64,000 nt of DNA from Paraburkholderia phytofirmans OLGA172. Its GTDB lineage: Bacteria; Pseudomonadota; Gammaproteobacteria; Burkholderiales; Burkholderiaceae. Both the position numbers and the translations under genes were made by a program. Shown in pieces: positions 28,201 to 37,206 of the stretch. The stretch spans positions 1,240,001-1,304,000 of the forward strand of contig NZ_CP014579.1 of NCBI RefSeq assembly GCF_001634365.1, in the 5' to 3' direction. The notes below the pieces were generated by a model. That model worked only from the letters and a program-made list of their open reading frames with translations, did no database searches and had not been told where the DNA came from. Positions within the stretch are counted from its first letter, which is position 1. Every line of letters begins with the position of its first letter.

Positions 28201-31199
28201 GCCAGAAAGACCGACTCCCCAGCGGCGGGCGCATCAACCGCGCAATCGTACTGAACTTCACGTTCAACGGGCGCAAGTATCAGGGCTATCAGGGCGACAC
28301 GCTCGCGTCCGCGCTGCTCGCGAACGGTGAGCACTTCGTGGCGCGCAGCTGGAAGTACCACCGGCCACGCGGCATCGTAACGGCGGGTGTGGAAGAGCCG
28401 AACGCGATCGTGCAGCTCGAAACCGGCGCGTACACGGTGCCTAATGCGCGTGCGACTGAAGTGGAGTTGTATCAGGGACTCGTCGCGACCAGCGTGAACG
28501 CGAAGCCGAGCATCGAGAAAGACCGCATGGCGATCAACCAGAAGTTCGCGCGCTTCATTCCGGCAGGCTTCTACTACAAGACCTTCATGTGGCCGCGCAA
28601 GTTCTGGCCGAAGTATGAAGAAGTGATCCGCGATGCGGCCGGCCTCGGCAAGGCGCCCGAGCAAACCGATGCGGACCGCTACGACAAGTGCTTCGCGCAT
28701 TGCGACGTGCTGGTGGTCGGCGGTGGCCCGACGGGTCTGGCGGCCGCGCATGCGGCGGCTTTGTCCGGCGCACGCGTGACGCTGATCGACGATCAGCCGG
28801 AACTCGGCGGTTCGCTGCTGTCGTGCCGCGCGGAGATCGACGGCAAACCGGCGCTGCAATGGGTTCAAAAGATCGAGGATGAGCTGCGGCAGATGCCCGA
28901 CGTGAAGATCCTGTGCCGCAGCACCGCATTCGGATACCAGGACCATAACCTCATCACCGTCACGCAGCGGCTCACGGAACATCTGCCGGTGTCGCAGAGA
29001 AAGGGCACGCGCGAACTGATGTGGAAGATCCGCGCGAAACGCGTGATTCTCGCAACGGGCGCGCATGAGCGGCCGATCGTGTTCGGCAACAATGATCTGC
29101 CAGGCGTCATGCTGGCTTCGGCCGTCTCTACCTATCTGCATCGCTATGCAGTGCTGCCGGGCCGCAATGCCGTGGTGTTCACGAACAACGACGACGGCTA
29201 CCAATGCGCTCTGGATCTAAAGGCCGCAGGCGCCCAGGTGACGGTCGTCGATCCGCGCGCCGGTGAATCGAAGGGCACGCTGCCCGCGCTCGCACGCCGC
29301 TACGGCGTCAACGTGATGAACGGCGTGGCCGTGACAGCGGCGCACGGCAAGCTGCGGGTTGCATCGGTCGAAGTGGCGTCGTATTCGAACGGACAGGTCG
29401 GTGCCAAACAAAACGCGCTGCCCTGCGATCTGCTCGCGATGTCCGGCGGCTGGAGTCCGGTGCTGCACCTGTTCGCCCAATCGGGCGGCAAGGCGCACTG
29501 GCATGACGGCAAGGCCTGCTTCGTGCCGGGCAAGGCGATGCAGCCGGAGACGAGCGTCGGCGCGTGTGCCGGCGACTTCACGCTGGGATCGGGGATTCGC
29601 TTCGCGGTCGACGCCGGTGTCGAGGCGGCGCGCGCGGCTGGCCATATCGTTGCGCGGCCGAACCCGGTACAAGTCGCCGAGATTACCGAAGCGAAGATGC
29701 AACCGCTGTGGCTCGTCGGCGGCCGCGAACTCGCGACGCGCGGGCCGAAGCAGTTTGTCGACTTTCAGAACGACGTATCGGCGGCCGATATTTTTCTGGC
29801 GGCGCGCGAAGGCTTCGAATCCGTCGAGCACGTGAAGCGCTATACGGCGATGGGTTTCGGCACCGATCAAGGCAAGCTCGGGAATATCAACGGCATGGCG
29901 ATTCTCGCGCAGGCGCTCGGCAAGACGATTCCCGAAACGGGCACGACGACGTTTCGTCCGAACTACACGCCGGTTACGTTCGGTACGTTTGCAGGCCGCG
30001 AGCTGGGTGAGTTTCTCGATCCGGTACGCAAGACGGCGGTGCACGAATGGCACGTGGAAAACGGCGCGGCGTTCGAGGACGTCGGCAACTGGAAGCGTCC
30101 CTGGTACTACCCGAAAGCGGGCGAAGACATGCATGCCGCCGTGGCGCGCGAATCGCTGGCGGTGCGCACGAGCGTCGGTATTCTCGACGCCTCGACGCTC
30201 GGCAAGATAGATATTCAGGGCCCCGATTCCGCGAAGCTGCTGAACTGGGTCTACACGAATCCGTGGAGCAAGCTGGAAGTCGGCAAATGCCGCTACGGCC
30301 TGATGCTCGACGAAAACGGCATGATTTTCGACGACGGCGTGACGGTGCGTCTCGCCGACCAGCACTACATGATGACGACCACCACGGGCGGCGCCGCGCG
30401 TGTGCTCACGTGGCTCGAACGCTGGTTGCAAACCGAGTGGCCGGACATGCGCGTGCGGCTTGCTTCCGTGACGGATCACTGGGCAACCTTCGCCGTGGTC
30501 GGCCCGAACAGCCGCAAGGTCTTGCAGAAGGTCTGTCACGACATTGAATTTGCGAACACGGCATTTCCATTCATGAGCTATCGCGAAGGCACCGTGGCGG
30601 GCGCGGCGTCGCGCGTGATGCGGATCAGCTTCTCGGGCGAACTGGCTTATGAGGTCAACGTCCCCGCGAACGTCGGCCGCGCGGTGTGGGAAGCGCTGAT
30701 GGCCGCTGGCGCGGAATTCGACATTACGCCGTATGGCACGGAGACCATGCACGTGCTGCGTGCGGAGAAGGGCTACATCATCGTCGGCCAGGATACGGAC
30801 GGTTCGATGACGCCGTACGACCTCGGCATGGGCGGCCTCGTCGCGAAGTCGAAAGACTTTCTCGGCAAGCGATCATTGACGCGAACGGACACGGCGAAGG
30901 CCGGGCGTAAGCAGCTGGTCGGGCTGCTCCCGGACGATCCTTCGTTCGTGATTCCCGAGGGCTCGCAGATCGTTGCCGGCCCGTTCCAGGGCGATACCGC
31001 ACCGATGCTCGGCCACGTCACGTCGAGCTATTACAGCCCGATCCTGAAGCGCTCGATTGCAATGGCGGTGGTGAAGGGCGGTCTCGACAAGATCGGCGAA
31101 ACGGTCACGATTCCGCTCGCGAGCGGCAAGCAGATTGCAGCCAGGGTCACCAGTTCGGTGTTCTACGACAGCGAAGGAGCACGTCAACATGTGGAATGA
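28197..31199 (+). CDS. soxA: sarcosine oxidase subunit alpha
   Basis: The 1000-residue subunit has, in order, an N-terminal ferredoxin-like (Fer2_4) domain without the usual cluster Cys set (residues ~15-100), a pyridine-nucleotide/FAD disulfide-type domain (V-V-G-G-G-P-T-G-L-A-A-A-H near residue 175), and a C-terminal aminomethyltransferase-like (GcvT/folate-binding) half from about residue 600, with S-L-A-V-R-T-S-V-G-I-L-D-A-S. The folate domain can trap the one-carbon unit as 5,10-methylene-THF. Its end overlaps soxG. This length is normal for SoxA. Confidence 0.95.
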   Translation: MSQKDRLPSGGRINRAIVLNFTFNGRKYQGYQGDTLASALLANGEHFVARSWKYHRPRGIVTAGVEEPNAIVQLETGAYTVPNARATEVELYQGLVATSVNAKPSIEKDRMAINQKFARFIPAGFYYKTFMWPRKFWPKYEEVIRDAAGLGKAPEQTDADRYDKCFAHCDVLVVGGGPTGLAAAHAAALSGARVTLIDDQPELGGSLLSCRAEIDGKPALQWVQKIEDELRQMPDVKILCRSTAFGYQDHNLITVTQRLTEHLPVSQRKGTRELMWKIRAKRVILATGAHERPIVFGNNDLPGVMLASAVSTYLHRYAVLPGRNAVVFTNNDDGYQCALDLKAAGAQVTVVDPRAGESKGTLPALARRYGVNVMNGVAVTAAHGKLRVASVEVASYSNGQVGAKQNALPCDLLAMSGGWSPVLHLFAQSGGKAHWHDGKACFVPGKAMQPETSVGACAGDFTLGSGIRFAVDAGVEAARAAGHIVARPNPVQVAEITEAKMQPLWLVGGRELATRGPKQFVDFQNDVSAADIFLAAREGFESVEHVKRYTAMGFGTDQGKLGNINGMAILAQALGKTIPETGTTTFRPNYTPVTFGTFAGRELGEFLDPVRKTAVHEWHVENGAAFEDVGNWKRPWYYPKAGEDMHAAVARESLAVRTSVGILDASTLGKIDIQGPDSAKLLNWVYTNPWSKLEVGKCRYGLMLDENGMIFDDGVTVRLADQHYMMTTTTGGAARVLTWLERWLQTEWPDMRVRLASVTDHWATFAVVGPNSRKVLQKVCHDIEFANTAFPFMSYREGTVAGAASRVMRISFSGELAYEVNVPANVGRAVWEALMAAGAEFDITPYGTETMHVLRAEKGYIIVGQDTDGSMTPYDLGMGGLVAKSKDFLGKRSLTRTDTAKAGRKQLVGLLPDDPSFVIPEGSQIVAGPFQGDTAPMLGHVTSSYYSPILKRSIAMAVVKGGLDKIGETVTIPLASGKQIAARVTSSVFYDSEGARQHVE

Positions 31200-31845
31200 A
31201 ACAAGAGGGACGGTGTCGGTGATGGATCGCGCGGTCGGCAAGCAAACCGGTGTGTGGCAGGAGTCGCCGCTGGTGGGTGCGGATGCGCTGCTGAAGAAGC
31301 ATCAGGCGACGGCGTCGGCGGCGTTCCGCTTGAGCGAGCGGCCGTTTCTGGAGTTGGTCAACGTGCGTGGTGACACGCGCGACGCAGCGTTCATGCAAGC
31401 GGTGGAGGGCGTGGTCGGCTGCCGGCCGCCCGAGAAGGCGAACACGATTGCGCGCGGCAATGGCTACGACATGCTGTGGCTCGGACCCGATGAGTGGCTA
31501 GTGCGCTCGGCAATGGCGCACGACGCGACCCGTGCCGCGCCGTTGCTGGCAAAGTTCGGCGCGGCATTTGCGGGCGTGTTCGCGTCGGCGGTGGATATCG
31601 GCAGCGGCTATACGGTGCTCGAGATCAGCGGCACGCGCACGCGTGACGTGCTGGCGCGCGGTTGCCCACTCGATCTGCACCCGAAACTGTTCGGTGAAGG
31701 GCAGTGCGCACAGAGTCATTATTTCAAGGCATCGATGACGTTGGTGCCCACGGGTGCGGACAGTTTCGATATCGTCGTACGCCGTAGTTTTGCGGACTAC
31801 TTCGTCAAGATCATGCTCGATGCGGCAGCGCCGCTGATGTCGTGA
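31189..31845 (+). CDS. soxG: sarcosine oxidase subunit gamma
   Basis: The 218-residue subunit has the GcvT-like gamma fold, with R-G-D-T-R-D-A-A-F, W-L-G-P-D-E-W-L-V and G-C-P-L-D-L-H-P-K-L-F-G-E-G-Q-C-A-Q-S as family landmarks. ATG 31189 overlaps the soxA stop by 11 bp and has GAAGGAG 9 nt upstream; a later in-frame ATG (M-D-R-A-V-G-K) is an alternative. It completes the sarcosine oxidase operon. In many relatives purU follows here; in this window it does not. Confidence 0.92.
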   Translation: MWNETRGTVSVMDRAVGKQTGVWQESPLVGADALLKKHQATASAAFRLSERPFLELVNVRGDTRDAAFMQAVEGVVGCRPPEKANTIARGNGYDMLWLGPDEWLVRSAMAHDATRAAPLLAKFGAAFAGVFASAVDIGSGYTVLEISGTRTRDVLARGCPLDLHPKLFGEGQCAQSHYFKASMTLVPTGADSFDIVVRRSFADYFVKIMLDAAAPLMS

Positions 31846-31905
31846 AGCACGGCGAGTGGTGTCTTGCCGAGGCATCGCTCGCGGCTCTTCCGGCCGCTGA
31901 CTGAC

Positions 31906-32169
31906 ATGACGTCGACACGTCTAGCCACCGCGCGTCTCACCGAGCGCGCGTGCCAACAGGGCGATGCCCATGCCGCGCTCGCGCTGCTGGATCAGAGCAT
32001 CGTGTTGCGGCACCGGCGCATCGCGTTGATCCGCTATCTCCTCGCGCAGCAGTTGGGCGCGCCGCTGCAGTCGCGGCATCACGAATACGTCGAGAAGATC
32101 GCCGCCAGGTTGAGTGCGGATGCGCTTGCGCGGATCGCCGGCGCTGCGCGTGCACGGCTGCGACCTTAA
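31906..32169 (+). CDS. hypothetical protein, 87 residues
   Basis: The frame encodes an Ala/Arg/Leu-rich, mainly helical peptide (R-L-T-E-R-A-C-Q-Q-G-D-A-H-A-A-L-A-L-L-D-Q). It reads like real protein rather than a shadow, but no clear ribosome binding site precedes ATG 31906 and I do not recognise a family. It follows soxG by 60 bp and precedes the truncated MFS gene. It could be a small sox-linked gene or a remnant. Confidence 0.4.
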   Translation: MTSTRLATARLTERACQQGDAHAALALLDQSIVLRHRRIALIRYLLAQQLGAPLQSRHHEYVEKIAARLSADALARIAGAARARLRP

Positions 32170-32188
32170 GGGTCGATTTCGTGCATGC

Positions 32189-32491
32189 ATGGCCTCGGCC
32201 ACGAAGCGCTGTTTCGCCATTTACACGGCTTCGACGCGAAAATGCGGCTCTCGCGCGAGCGCTGCCGCAAGACTCGAGCGACTGCCGTTCTCCGGATATC
32301 ACCGGATCCTCTTCATCATCATCGCGATCGCATTCTTTTTCGACTCGGTCAATCTCGGCACGATGACCTTCGTGCTCGGCTCGATCAAGACCGAGTTCCA
32401 TTTGTCGACCGCGGCGGCGGCTCTCAATGATCCGAGCTGTCAAAACGGCACTTTTGCACGCGCCAGATACATGCGGCCAGGGTGGACGTAA
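32189..32491 (+). pseudogene. MFS transporter, N-terminal fragment
   Basis: In frame, residues ~30-80 read R-L-E-R-L-P-F-S-G-Y-H-R then a hydrophobic helix F-I-I-I-A-I-A-F-F-F-D-S-V-N-L-G-T-M, then V-L-G-S-I-K-T-E-F-H-L-S-T-A-A-A-A-L. This is the first transmembrane segment and following loop of a major facilitator permease of the aromatic-acid/sugar type, normally ~430-450 residues. Similarity stops at about 32427, where unrelated sequence begins and a stop follows at 32489. The remainder of the gene is absent, replaced by the HigBA module. Confidence 0.75.
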
Positions 32492-32509
32492 ACCGCCCGG
32501 AGGCGGTTT
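32490..32509 (-). terminator. hairpin after higA
   Basis: AAACCGCC and GGCGGTTT form a perfect 8-bp stem with a 4-nt loop, 21 bp beyond the higA stop on the minus strand. The T run is only three bases, so it is a plausible but weak terminator. Confidence 0.5.
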
Positions 32510-32530
32510 CATGTTTGAGCTCTCGGGCGC

Positions 32531-32821
32531 CTATGCGGCGTGCGCCAGTTCTGGGAACGCCTGGATCTTGCGATGCGGTCGCTGCTGCGCCTGCCATAGG
32601 TCATAACGCGCCTGCATGATGGTCCACATCTCCGCTGAGGTGCCCAGCGCAGCGCCGAGCAGCACAGCCATGTCTGCTGAAATTCCGGCATGACCGTTGA
32701 GAATCCTTGAGAGCGCCGCTCGCGTGACGCCAAGCCTCTCAGCAACAATCGTGACGCTGAGATCGCCCAGGTACTCGCGCAACACCAGTCCAGGGTGCGC
32801 CGGGTTATGCATTGATGTCAT
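32531..32821 (-). CDS. higA: HigA family antitoxin (XRE-type HTH)
   Basis: The 96-residue protein begins M-T-S-M-H-N-P-A-H-P-G-L-V-L-R-E-Y-L, the HigA/VapI signature, then has a helix-turn-helix A-E-R-L-G-V-T-R-A-A-L-S-R-I-L-N-G and A-D-M-A-V-L-L-G-A-A-L-G-T-S. It would neutralise HigB and repress the pair by binding the operator upstream of higB. ATG 32821 has AAGGA upstream; M-H-N-P at 32812 is an alternative. The antitoxin follows the toxin by 10 bp, the reversed order typical of higBA. Located at the break of the MFS gene, it was probably acquired. Confidence 0.92.
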   Translation of the reverse strand: MTSMHNPAHPGLVLREYLGDLSVTIVAERLGVTRAALSRILNGHAGISADMAVLLGAALGTSAEMWTIMQARYDLWQAQQRPHRKIQAFPELAHAA

Positions 32822-32831
32822 CGTGGAATCC

Positions 32832-33128
32832 TTAGTGATAGTCCTGATAATCGACAAGAACAGCATCCGTCCCCTCAAAGAAGAACGTGAGACGCCAGTT
32901 CCCGGTTATCCAGATAGACCAATGGCCTTCGATATCCTGCCCCTTCGGGTTCTTCCCGGAAAGCTGATGCAGCCGCCATGGCACTGCGTTCATATCCGCC
33001 GGTCCTGTCGCAGCGTGGAGCGCTGTCAGGCGAATCCGAAGCTTCTCAGCGTGGGCGGCCGTGATCCCTTTTTTGGAGCCCGTCAGGAAGAACTGCTCCA
33101 GCCCTTTGTGTCTGAAGGTCTTGATCAT
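32832..33128 (-). CDS. higB: HigB family ribosome-dependent mRNA interferase toxin
   Basis: The 98-residue RelE-fold toxin starts M-I-K-T-F-R-H-K-G-L-E-Q-F-F and has R-L-H-Q-L-S-G, G-H-W-S-I-W-I-T-G-N-W-R-L-T-F and the C-terminal D-Y-Q-D-Y-H, which carries the catalytic Tyr/His of this family. It cleaves mRNA on the ribosome when free of HigA. It is the first gene of the minus-strand pair. Both catalytic end residues are intact, so the module looks functional. Confidence 0.92.
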   Translation of the reverse strand: MIKTFRHKGLEQFFLTGSKKGITAAHAEKLRIRLTALHAATGPADMNAVPWRLHQLSGKNPKGQDIEGHWSIWITGNWRLTFFFEGTDAVLVDYQDYH

Positions 33129-33130
33129 TT

Positions 33131-33154
33131 GTATAGTGTATAGTTACGCTATAC
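33131..33154 (-). promoter_or_regulatory. higBA promoter/operator
   Basis: GTATAG (33131-33136) and CTATAC (33149-33154) form an inverted repeat directly before higB in an AT-rich stretch that could contain the -10 element. Autoregulatory HigA operators occupy this position. Confidence 0.6.
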
Positions 33155-33259
33155 GAAATGCAAGTGGCCTGAACGGATGCCAGATCCTAACCGTTGGCGC
33201 TAAACTCGTGGACTTGCCGCGCGTTGCCTTTGCCACTCAACTTCAGGCGCGTGCGGGCC

Positions 33260-34987
33260 TTATGCCCCGGAGGACGCCCCCAAGGGGATAACGTGTTCTT
33301 GCCCTTTGGACGTTGGCCGCAAATGCGTCACGCTCGCTCCATTCGCCACGAAGTAAGGCGTCTCCACCGGCGCCAGCGCCTCCCGTCCGCGAATCCGATC
33401 GGCGATCTTCTCCGCCAGCATGATTGTCGGCGCGTTCAGATTGCCGGTTGTGATCTGCGGCATGATCGACGCATCGACGACGCGCAGTGCATCGAGCCCA
33501 TGCACGCGACCCTCGCTATCCACCACCGCCATATCGTCATAACCCATCTTGCACGAGCAGGACGGATGAAACGCGGTCTCCGCACGGTTGCGCACGAAGG
33601 TGTCGAGCTGTTCATCGGTGCTCAACTCCGCACCCGGATTCAGCTCCCGGCCGCGATAACGATCGAGTGCCGGTTGCCGCATGATCTCGCGCGTAATGCG
33701 GATCCCGTCGCGGAACTCACGCCAGTCGAGCGGATCGGCCATGTAATTGAACAGGATGCTCGGATGCGCTGCAGGATCGCGTGACGTGAGCTTCACACGG
33801 CCGCGGCTTGGCGAACGCATCGAACCGACATGCGCCTGAAAGCCGTGCATTTTGATCGCGTTCGAACCGTTGTAGTTGATCGCGACGGGCAGGAAGTGAT
33901 ACTGGATGTTCGGCCACAGATCATCGTCGCGGGTACGGATGAAGCCGCCCGCTTCGAACTGATTGCTCGCGCCAATACCGGTGCCGTTAAGCATCCATTC
34001 AAGCCCGATAGCAGGCTGATTCCACCATTGCAACGCGGGGTACAGCGAAACCGGCTCCTTGCATTCGTACTGGATATACATCTCCAGATGGTCCTGCAGG
34101 TTTTCGCCGACGCCGGGCAGATCGTGCACGAGCGGCACGTCGAGTTCGCGCAGCCACGTCGAGCGGCCCACGCCTGAGCGTTGCAGCAATTGCGGCGAGG
34201 CAATCGCGCCGCTGCACACCAGCACTTCGCGTCGTGCATGCGCAGTTACGGCATTGCCATGCTGCAGATACGCGACGCCAACCGCACGCTTGCTCGAGAA
34301 CAGTACGCGATCGGTCATGGCATGCGTCACGATGGTCAGATTCGGACGCGTCTTCGCGCGATCCAGGTAACCGCGCGCGGTGCTGGCGCGCCTGCCGTTC
34401 GGCGTGACCGTGCGATCCATGGGACCGAAGCCTTCCTGCTGATAGCCGTTCAGATCGTCGGTGCGAGGGAAACCCGCCTGCACGCCGGCCTCGACCATCG
34501 CGGCGAACAAGGGATTGTTGCCGGGCTTGCTCGTCGTTACATGGACCGGGCCGTCGCCGCCGTGATACGCGTTCGCGCCGACATCGCGTGTTTCGGCTTT
34601 GCGGAAGTACGGCAGGCAATCCAGATAGGTCCAGTTCTCCAGCCCGGGGCGTCCTGCCCAGCCGTCATAATCGAGCGCATTGCCGCGGATGTAGCACATG
34701 CCGTTGATCAGCGACGAGCCGCCGAGCCCCTTGCCGCGTCCGCACTCCATGCGACGGTTGTTCATATGCGGCTCGGGATCGGTTTCGTACGCCCAGTTGT
34801 AGCGCCGCCCCTGCAACGGATAGGCAAGGGCCGCTGGCATCTGCGTGCGAAAATCGAAACGGTAGTCGGGGCCGCCTGCTTCGAGCAGCAGCACGGTCAC
34901 GTCCACGTCTTCGGTCAGGCGCGAGGCGAGCACGTTGCCCGCCGAACCCGCGCCGACGATGATGTAGTCGTATTCGTTCGAAGCCAT
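33260..34987 (-). CDS. betA: choline dehydrogenase
   Basis: The 575-residue GMC-family flavoenzyme oxidises choline to betaine aldehyde at the membrane. It begins with the FAD motif [18 protein letters not shown], has the GMC signature [15 protein letters not shown] and the active-site segment [10 protein letters not shown] with the catalytic His, and [15 protein letters not shown]. The length is normal for BetA. It is the third gene of betI-betB-betA, 12 bp after betB. Its 3' end faces the higBA promoter. Confidence 0.93.
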   Translation of the reverse strand: MASNEYDYIIVGAGSAGNVLASRLTEDVDVTVLLLEAGGPDYRFDFRTQMPAALAYPLQGRRYNWAYETDPEPHMNNRRMECGRGKGLGGSSLINGMCYIRGNALDYDGWAGRPGLENWTYLDCLPYFRKAETRDVGANAYHGGDGPVHVTTSKPGNNPLFAAMVEAGVQAGFPRTDDLNGYQQEGFGPMDRTVTPNGRRASTARGYLDRAKTRPNLTIVTHAMTDRVLFSSKRAVGVAYLQHGNAVTAHARREVLVCSGAIASPQLLQRSGVGRSTWLRELDVPLVHDLPGVGENLQDHLEMYIQYECKEPVSLYPALQWWNQPAIGLEWMLNGTGIGASNQFEAGGFIRTRDDDLWPNIQYHFLPVAINYNGSNAIKMHGFQAHVGSMRSPSRGRVKLTSRDPAAHPSILFNYMADPLDWREFRDGIRITREIMRQPALDRYRGRELNPGAELSTDEQLDTFVRNRAETAFHPSCSCKMGYDDMAVVDSEGRVHGLDALRVVDASIMPQITTGNLNAPTIMLAEKIADRIRGREALAPVETPYFVANGASVTHLRPTSKGQEHVIPLGASSGA

Positions 34988-34999
34988 CGCTCCCCCTCC

Positions 35000-36469
35000 T
35001 TAGAATACCGGTTGATAAGGGCCGAGTTCCACCTGCACGGACTTGATGCGCGTGTAGTGTTCGAGTGTGGTGATGCCGTTCTCACGGCCGACGCCCGATT
35101 GCCTGTAGCCGCCCACCGGCATTTCCGCGGGCGACTCGCCCCAGGTGTTGATCCAGCAGATACCCGCTTCGAGACGATGAATCACGCGATGCGCACGCGC
35201 CAGGTTCTCGGTCACGACGCCCGCAGAAAGACCGTAAGCGGTGTTATTTGCACGCGAGATCGCTTCGTCTTCGTCGTCGAAAACGAGGATGCTCATCACT
35301 GGGCCGAAGATTTCTTCGCGCACGATACGCATGTCGTCATGGCAGCCGGTGAAAACCGTCGGCTCGATGTACTGGCCGTTGCGGAAGTGGCCTTCCGTCA
35401 GCCGCTTGCCGCCGGCAATGAGCCGCGCGCCTTCCTGTACGCCGCTTTCGATGTAGCCCAGCACTTTCTGCAATTGCGCGGCGCTGACCAGCGGGCCGAA
35501 GTTGGTGTCGGCGTCAGTGGGCGCGCCGACACGAATCCGCTTTACACGCTCCAGTACCAGCGATTCGAACCGTTCCAGCACGCTACGCTGCACGAAAACC
35601 CGTGTGCCGTTTGTACAAACCTGACCGGAGCTGAAGAAATTGGCGCTCATCGCGATGTCGACGGCGCGTTCGAGGTTGGCGTCGTCGAAGACGAGCAGGG
35701 GGGATTTGCCGCCCAGCTCCATCGTCACTTCTTTCAACGACGAGGCGCCTGCCAGCGACATGACCTTCTTGCCTGTTTCAACGCCGCCGGTGAACGAAAT
35801 TTTTTCGATGCCGGGATGCGCCGCGAGCATCGCACCCACGCGTCCGTCGCCTTGTACGACGTTGAACACGCCGGCCGGTACACCGGCTTCGGTATAAATC
35901 TCAGCGAGTTTCAAAGCGGACAGTGGCGTGATTTCGCTCGGCTTGAAGATCATCGCATTGCCGGCCGCCAACGCGGGCGCCGATTTCCAGCACGCGATCT
36001 GGATCGGGTAATTCCACGCGCCGATACCTGCGCATACGCCCAGCGGTTCACGCCGCGTATAAACAAACGACGACGGCCGCAATGGGATCTGCTGACCTTC
36101 GATGGCGGTCGCCAATCCTGCGTAATACTCGATCACGTCTGCGCCCGTGACGATATCGACAGCGCGGGTCTCAGCGATCGCCTTGCCGGTGTCGCGTGTT
36201 TCGAGCGCGGCGAGTTCGTCATTGCGCTCGCGCAGGATCTCGACCGCGCGGCGCAGGATGCGCGAACGTTGCATGGCCGTGAGCGCCGCCCATTCGCGTT
36301 GGCCGTCGCGCGCGGATTGCACCGCGCGATCGACGTCGGCCGCCGAAGCTTGTTGCACGGTCGCGAGCGTTTCGCCGGTGGCGGGGTCGAGCGTGTCGAA
36401 AGTCTCGCCACTGGCCGCGTCGACGTGGGCGCCGCCTATATAGAGGCGTTGCGTTGCGAATACCGCCAT
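35000..36469 (-). CDS. betB: betaine aldehyde dehydrogenase
   Basis: The 489-residue NAD(P)-dependent aldehyde dehydrogenase makes glycine betaine. The catalytic Glu lies in M-E-L-G-G-K-S-P (residue 251) and the catalytic Cys in G-Q-V-C-T-N-G-T (residue 285); [10 protein letters not shown] binds the cofactor. The N-terminus Q-R-L-Y-I-G-G-A matches BetB proteins. It lies between betI and betA, the usual bet operon order. Confidence 0.94.
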   Translation of the reverse strand: MAVFATQRLYIGGAHVDAASGETFDTLDPATGETLATVQQASAADVDRAVQSARDGQREWAALTAMQRSRILRRAVEILRERNDELAALETRDTGKAIAETRAVDIVTGADVIEYYAGLATAIEGQQIPLRPSSFVYTRREPLGVCAGIGAWNYPIQIACWKSAPALAAGNAMIFKPSEITPLSALKLAEIYTEAGVPAGVFNVVQGDGRVGAMLAAHPGIEKISFTGGVETGKKVMSLAGASSLKEVTMELGGKSPLLVFDDANLERAVDIAMSANFFSSGQVCTNGTRVFVQRSVLERFESLVLERVKRIRVGAPTDADTNFGPLVSAAQLQKVLGYIESGVQEGARLIAGGKRLTEGHFRNGQYIEPTVFTGCHDDMRIVREEIFGPVMSILVFDDEDEAISRANNTAYGLSAGVVTENLARAHRVIHRLEAGICWINTWGESPAEMPVGGYRQSGVGRENGITTLEHYTRIKSVQVELGPYQPVF

Positions 36470-36508
36470 GACTTGCTCCTTTTCTGAAAATGCCGCTCTG
36501 GGTGCGTT

Positions 36509-37096
36509 CTAGTTGCGTGCTTCCAGCAGCAGATCGATGTAGTCGTTTGCTACGCGCAGCGCAGCCTTCGTATCGAAGGGCTCGCCGGATAACGCGCCGC
36601 GCAGCCATAGCCCGTCGATCAGCGCCGCCAGGCCGCTTGCCGCACGGCGTGCCGCAGGACGCGGCAGCGCTTTAGAAAAATCCGCGCACAGATTCGAGTT
36701 CAAGCGCCGCGTGTTCACGTATTGAAGCCGCCGCAATTGCGGCTTGTGCATGCTTTCGGACCAGAAGGCGAGCCACGTTTTCATGACCGGGCTGCTGGTC
36801 TGCTCGGCGTCGAAATTCGCCGCGACGACCGCGCGCAGTTTCGAGCGCGGATCCGCCTTCGCCGCGCGGCGCCTGCGCGACGTGGCTTGCCACAGATCGC
36901 GCAGCACGTGGCGCATGGTGGCTTCGAGCAAACCGTCCTTGTCGCCGAAATAATGGCTGACGATGCCGGTGGAAATGCTCGCGCGCTGCGCGACCGAAGC
37001 CAGCGTCGCACCGGCGAGGCCGGTTTGGTCGATAGTCAGCAAGGTTGCGTCGATCAACTGGGCGCGGCGGATTTCGCGCATTCCAAGTTTGGGCAT
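36509..37096 (-). CDS. betI: TetR family repressor of the bet genes
   Basis: The 195-residue repressor has the same length as E. coli BetI and starts [18 protein letters not shown], with [26 protein letters not shown]. Choline relieves repression in known BetI systems. ATG 37096 is chosen by this conserved start; the frame extends to 37132. A TTGA-N4-TCAA palindrome lies 67-80 bp upstream. Confidence 0.92.
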   Translation of the reverse strand: MPKLGMREIRRAQLIDATLLTIDQTGLAGATLASVAQRASISTGIVSHYFGDKDGLLEATMRHVLRDLWQATSRRRRAAKADPRSKLRAVVAANFDAEQTSSPVMKTWLAFWSESMHKPQLRRLQYVNTRRLNSNLCADFSKALPRPAARRAASGLAALIDGLWLRGALSGEPFDTKAALRVANDYIDLLLEARN

Positions 37097-37162
37097 GATG
37101 CTAGAGGGGGCAGGCGCAGGCACGCCGCCCAAGTATTCGATGGGCCATATTAGTTTTTTTAT

Positions 37163-37176
37163 ATTGAACGGTCAAT
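37163..37176. promoter_or_regulatory. candidate BetI operator
   Basis: ATTGA-ACGG-TCAAT is a perfect 5-bp inverted repeat in an AT-rich segment upstream of betI. The arrangement fits TetR-type operators described before bet operons. The following ATCAAT repeats part of the half site. Confidence 0.65.
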
Positions 37177-37206
37177 CAATAAAAACGGGCGGCATCGATG
37201 AAGTCG

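Noticed and set aside
32427..33240. insertion sequence carrying higBA
   Set aside because: No transposase frame, no clear terminal inverted repeats and no target duplication could be seen at the edges.
34181..36487. 768-codon open frame on the plus strand
   Set aside because: Antisense to betA and betB, whose catalytic motifs are intact; the frame shows no recognisable domain.
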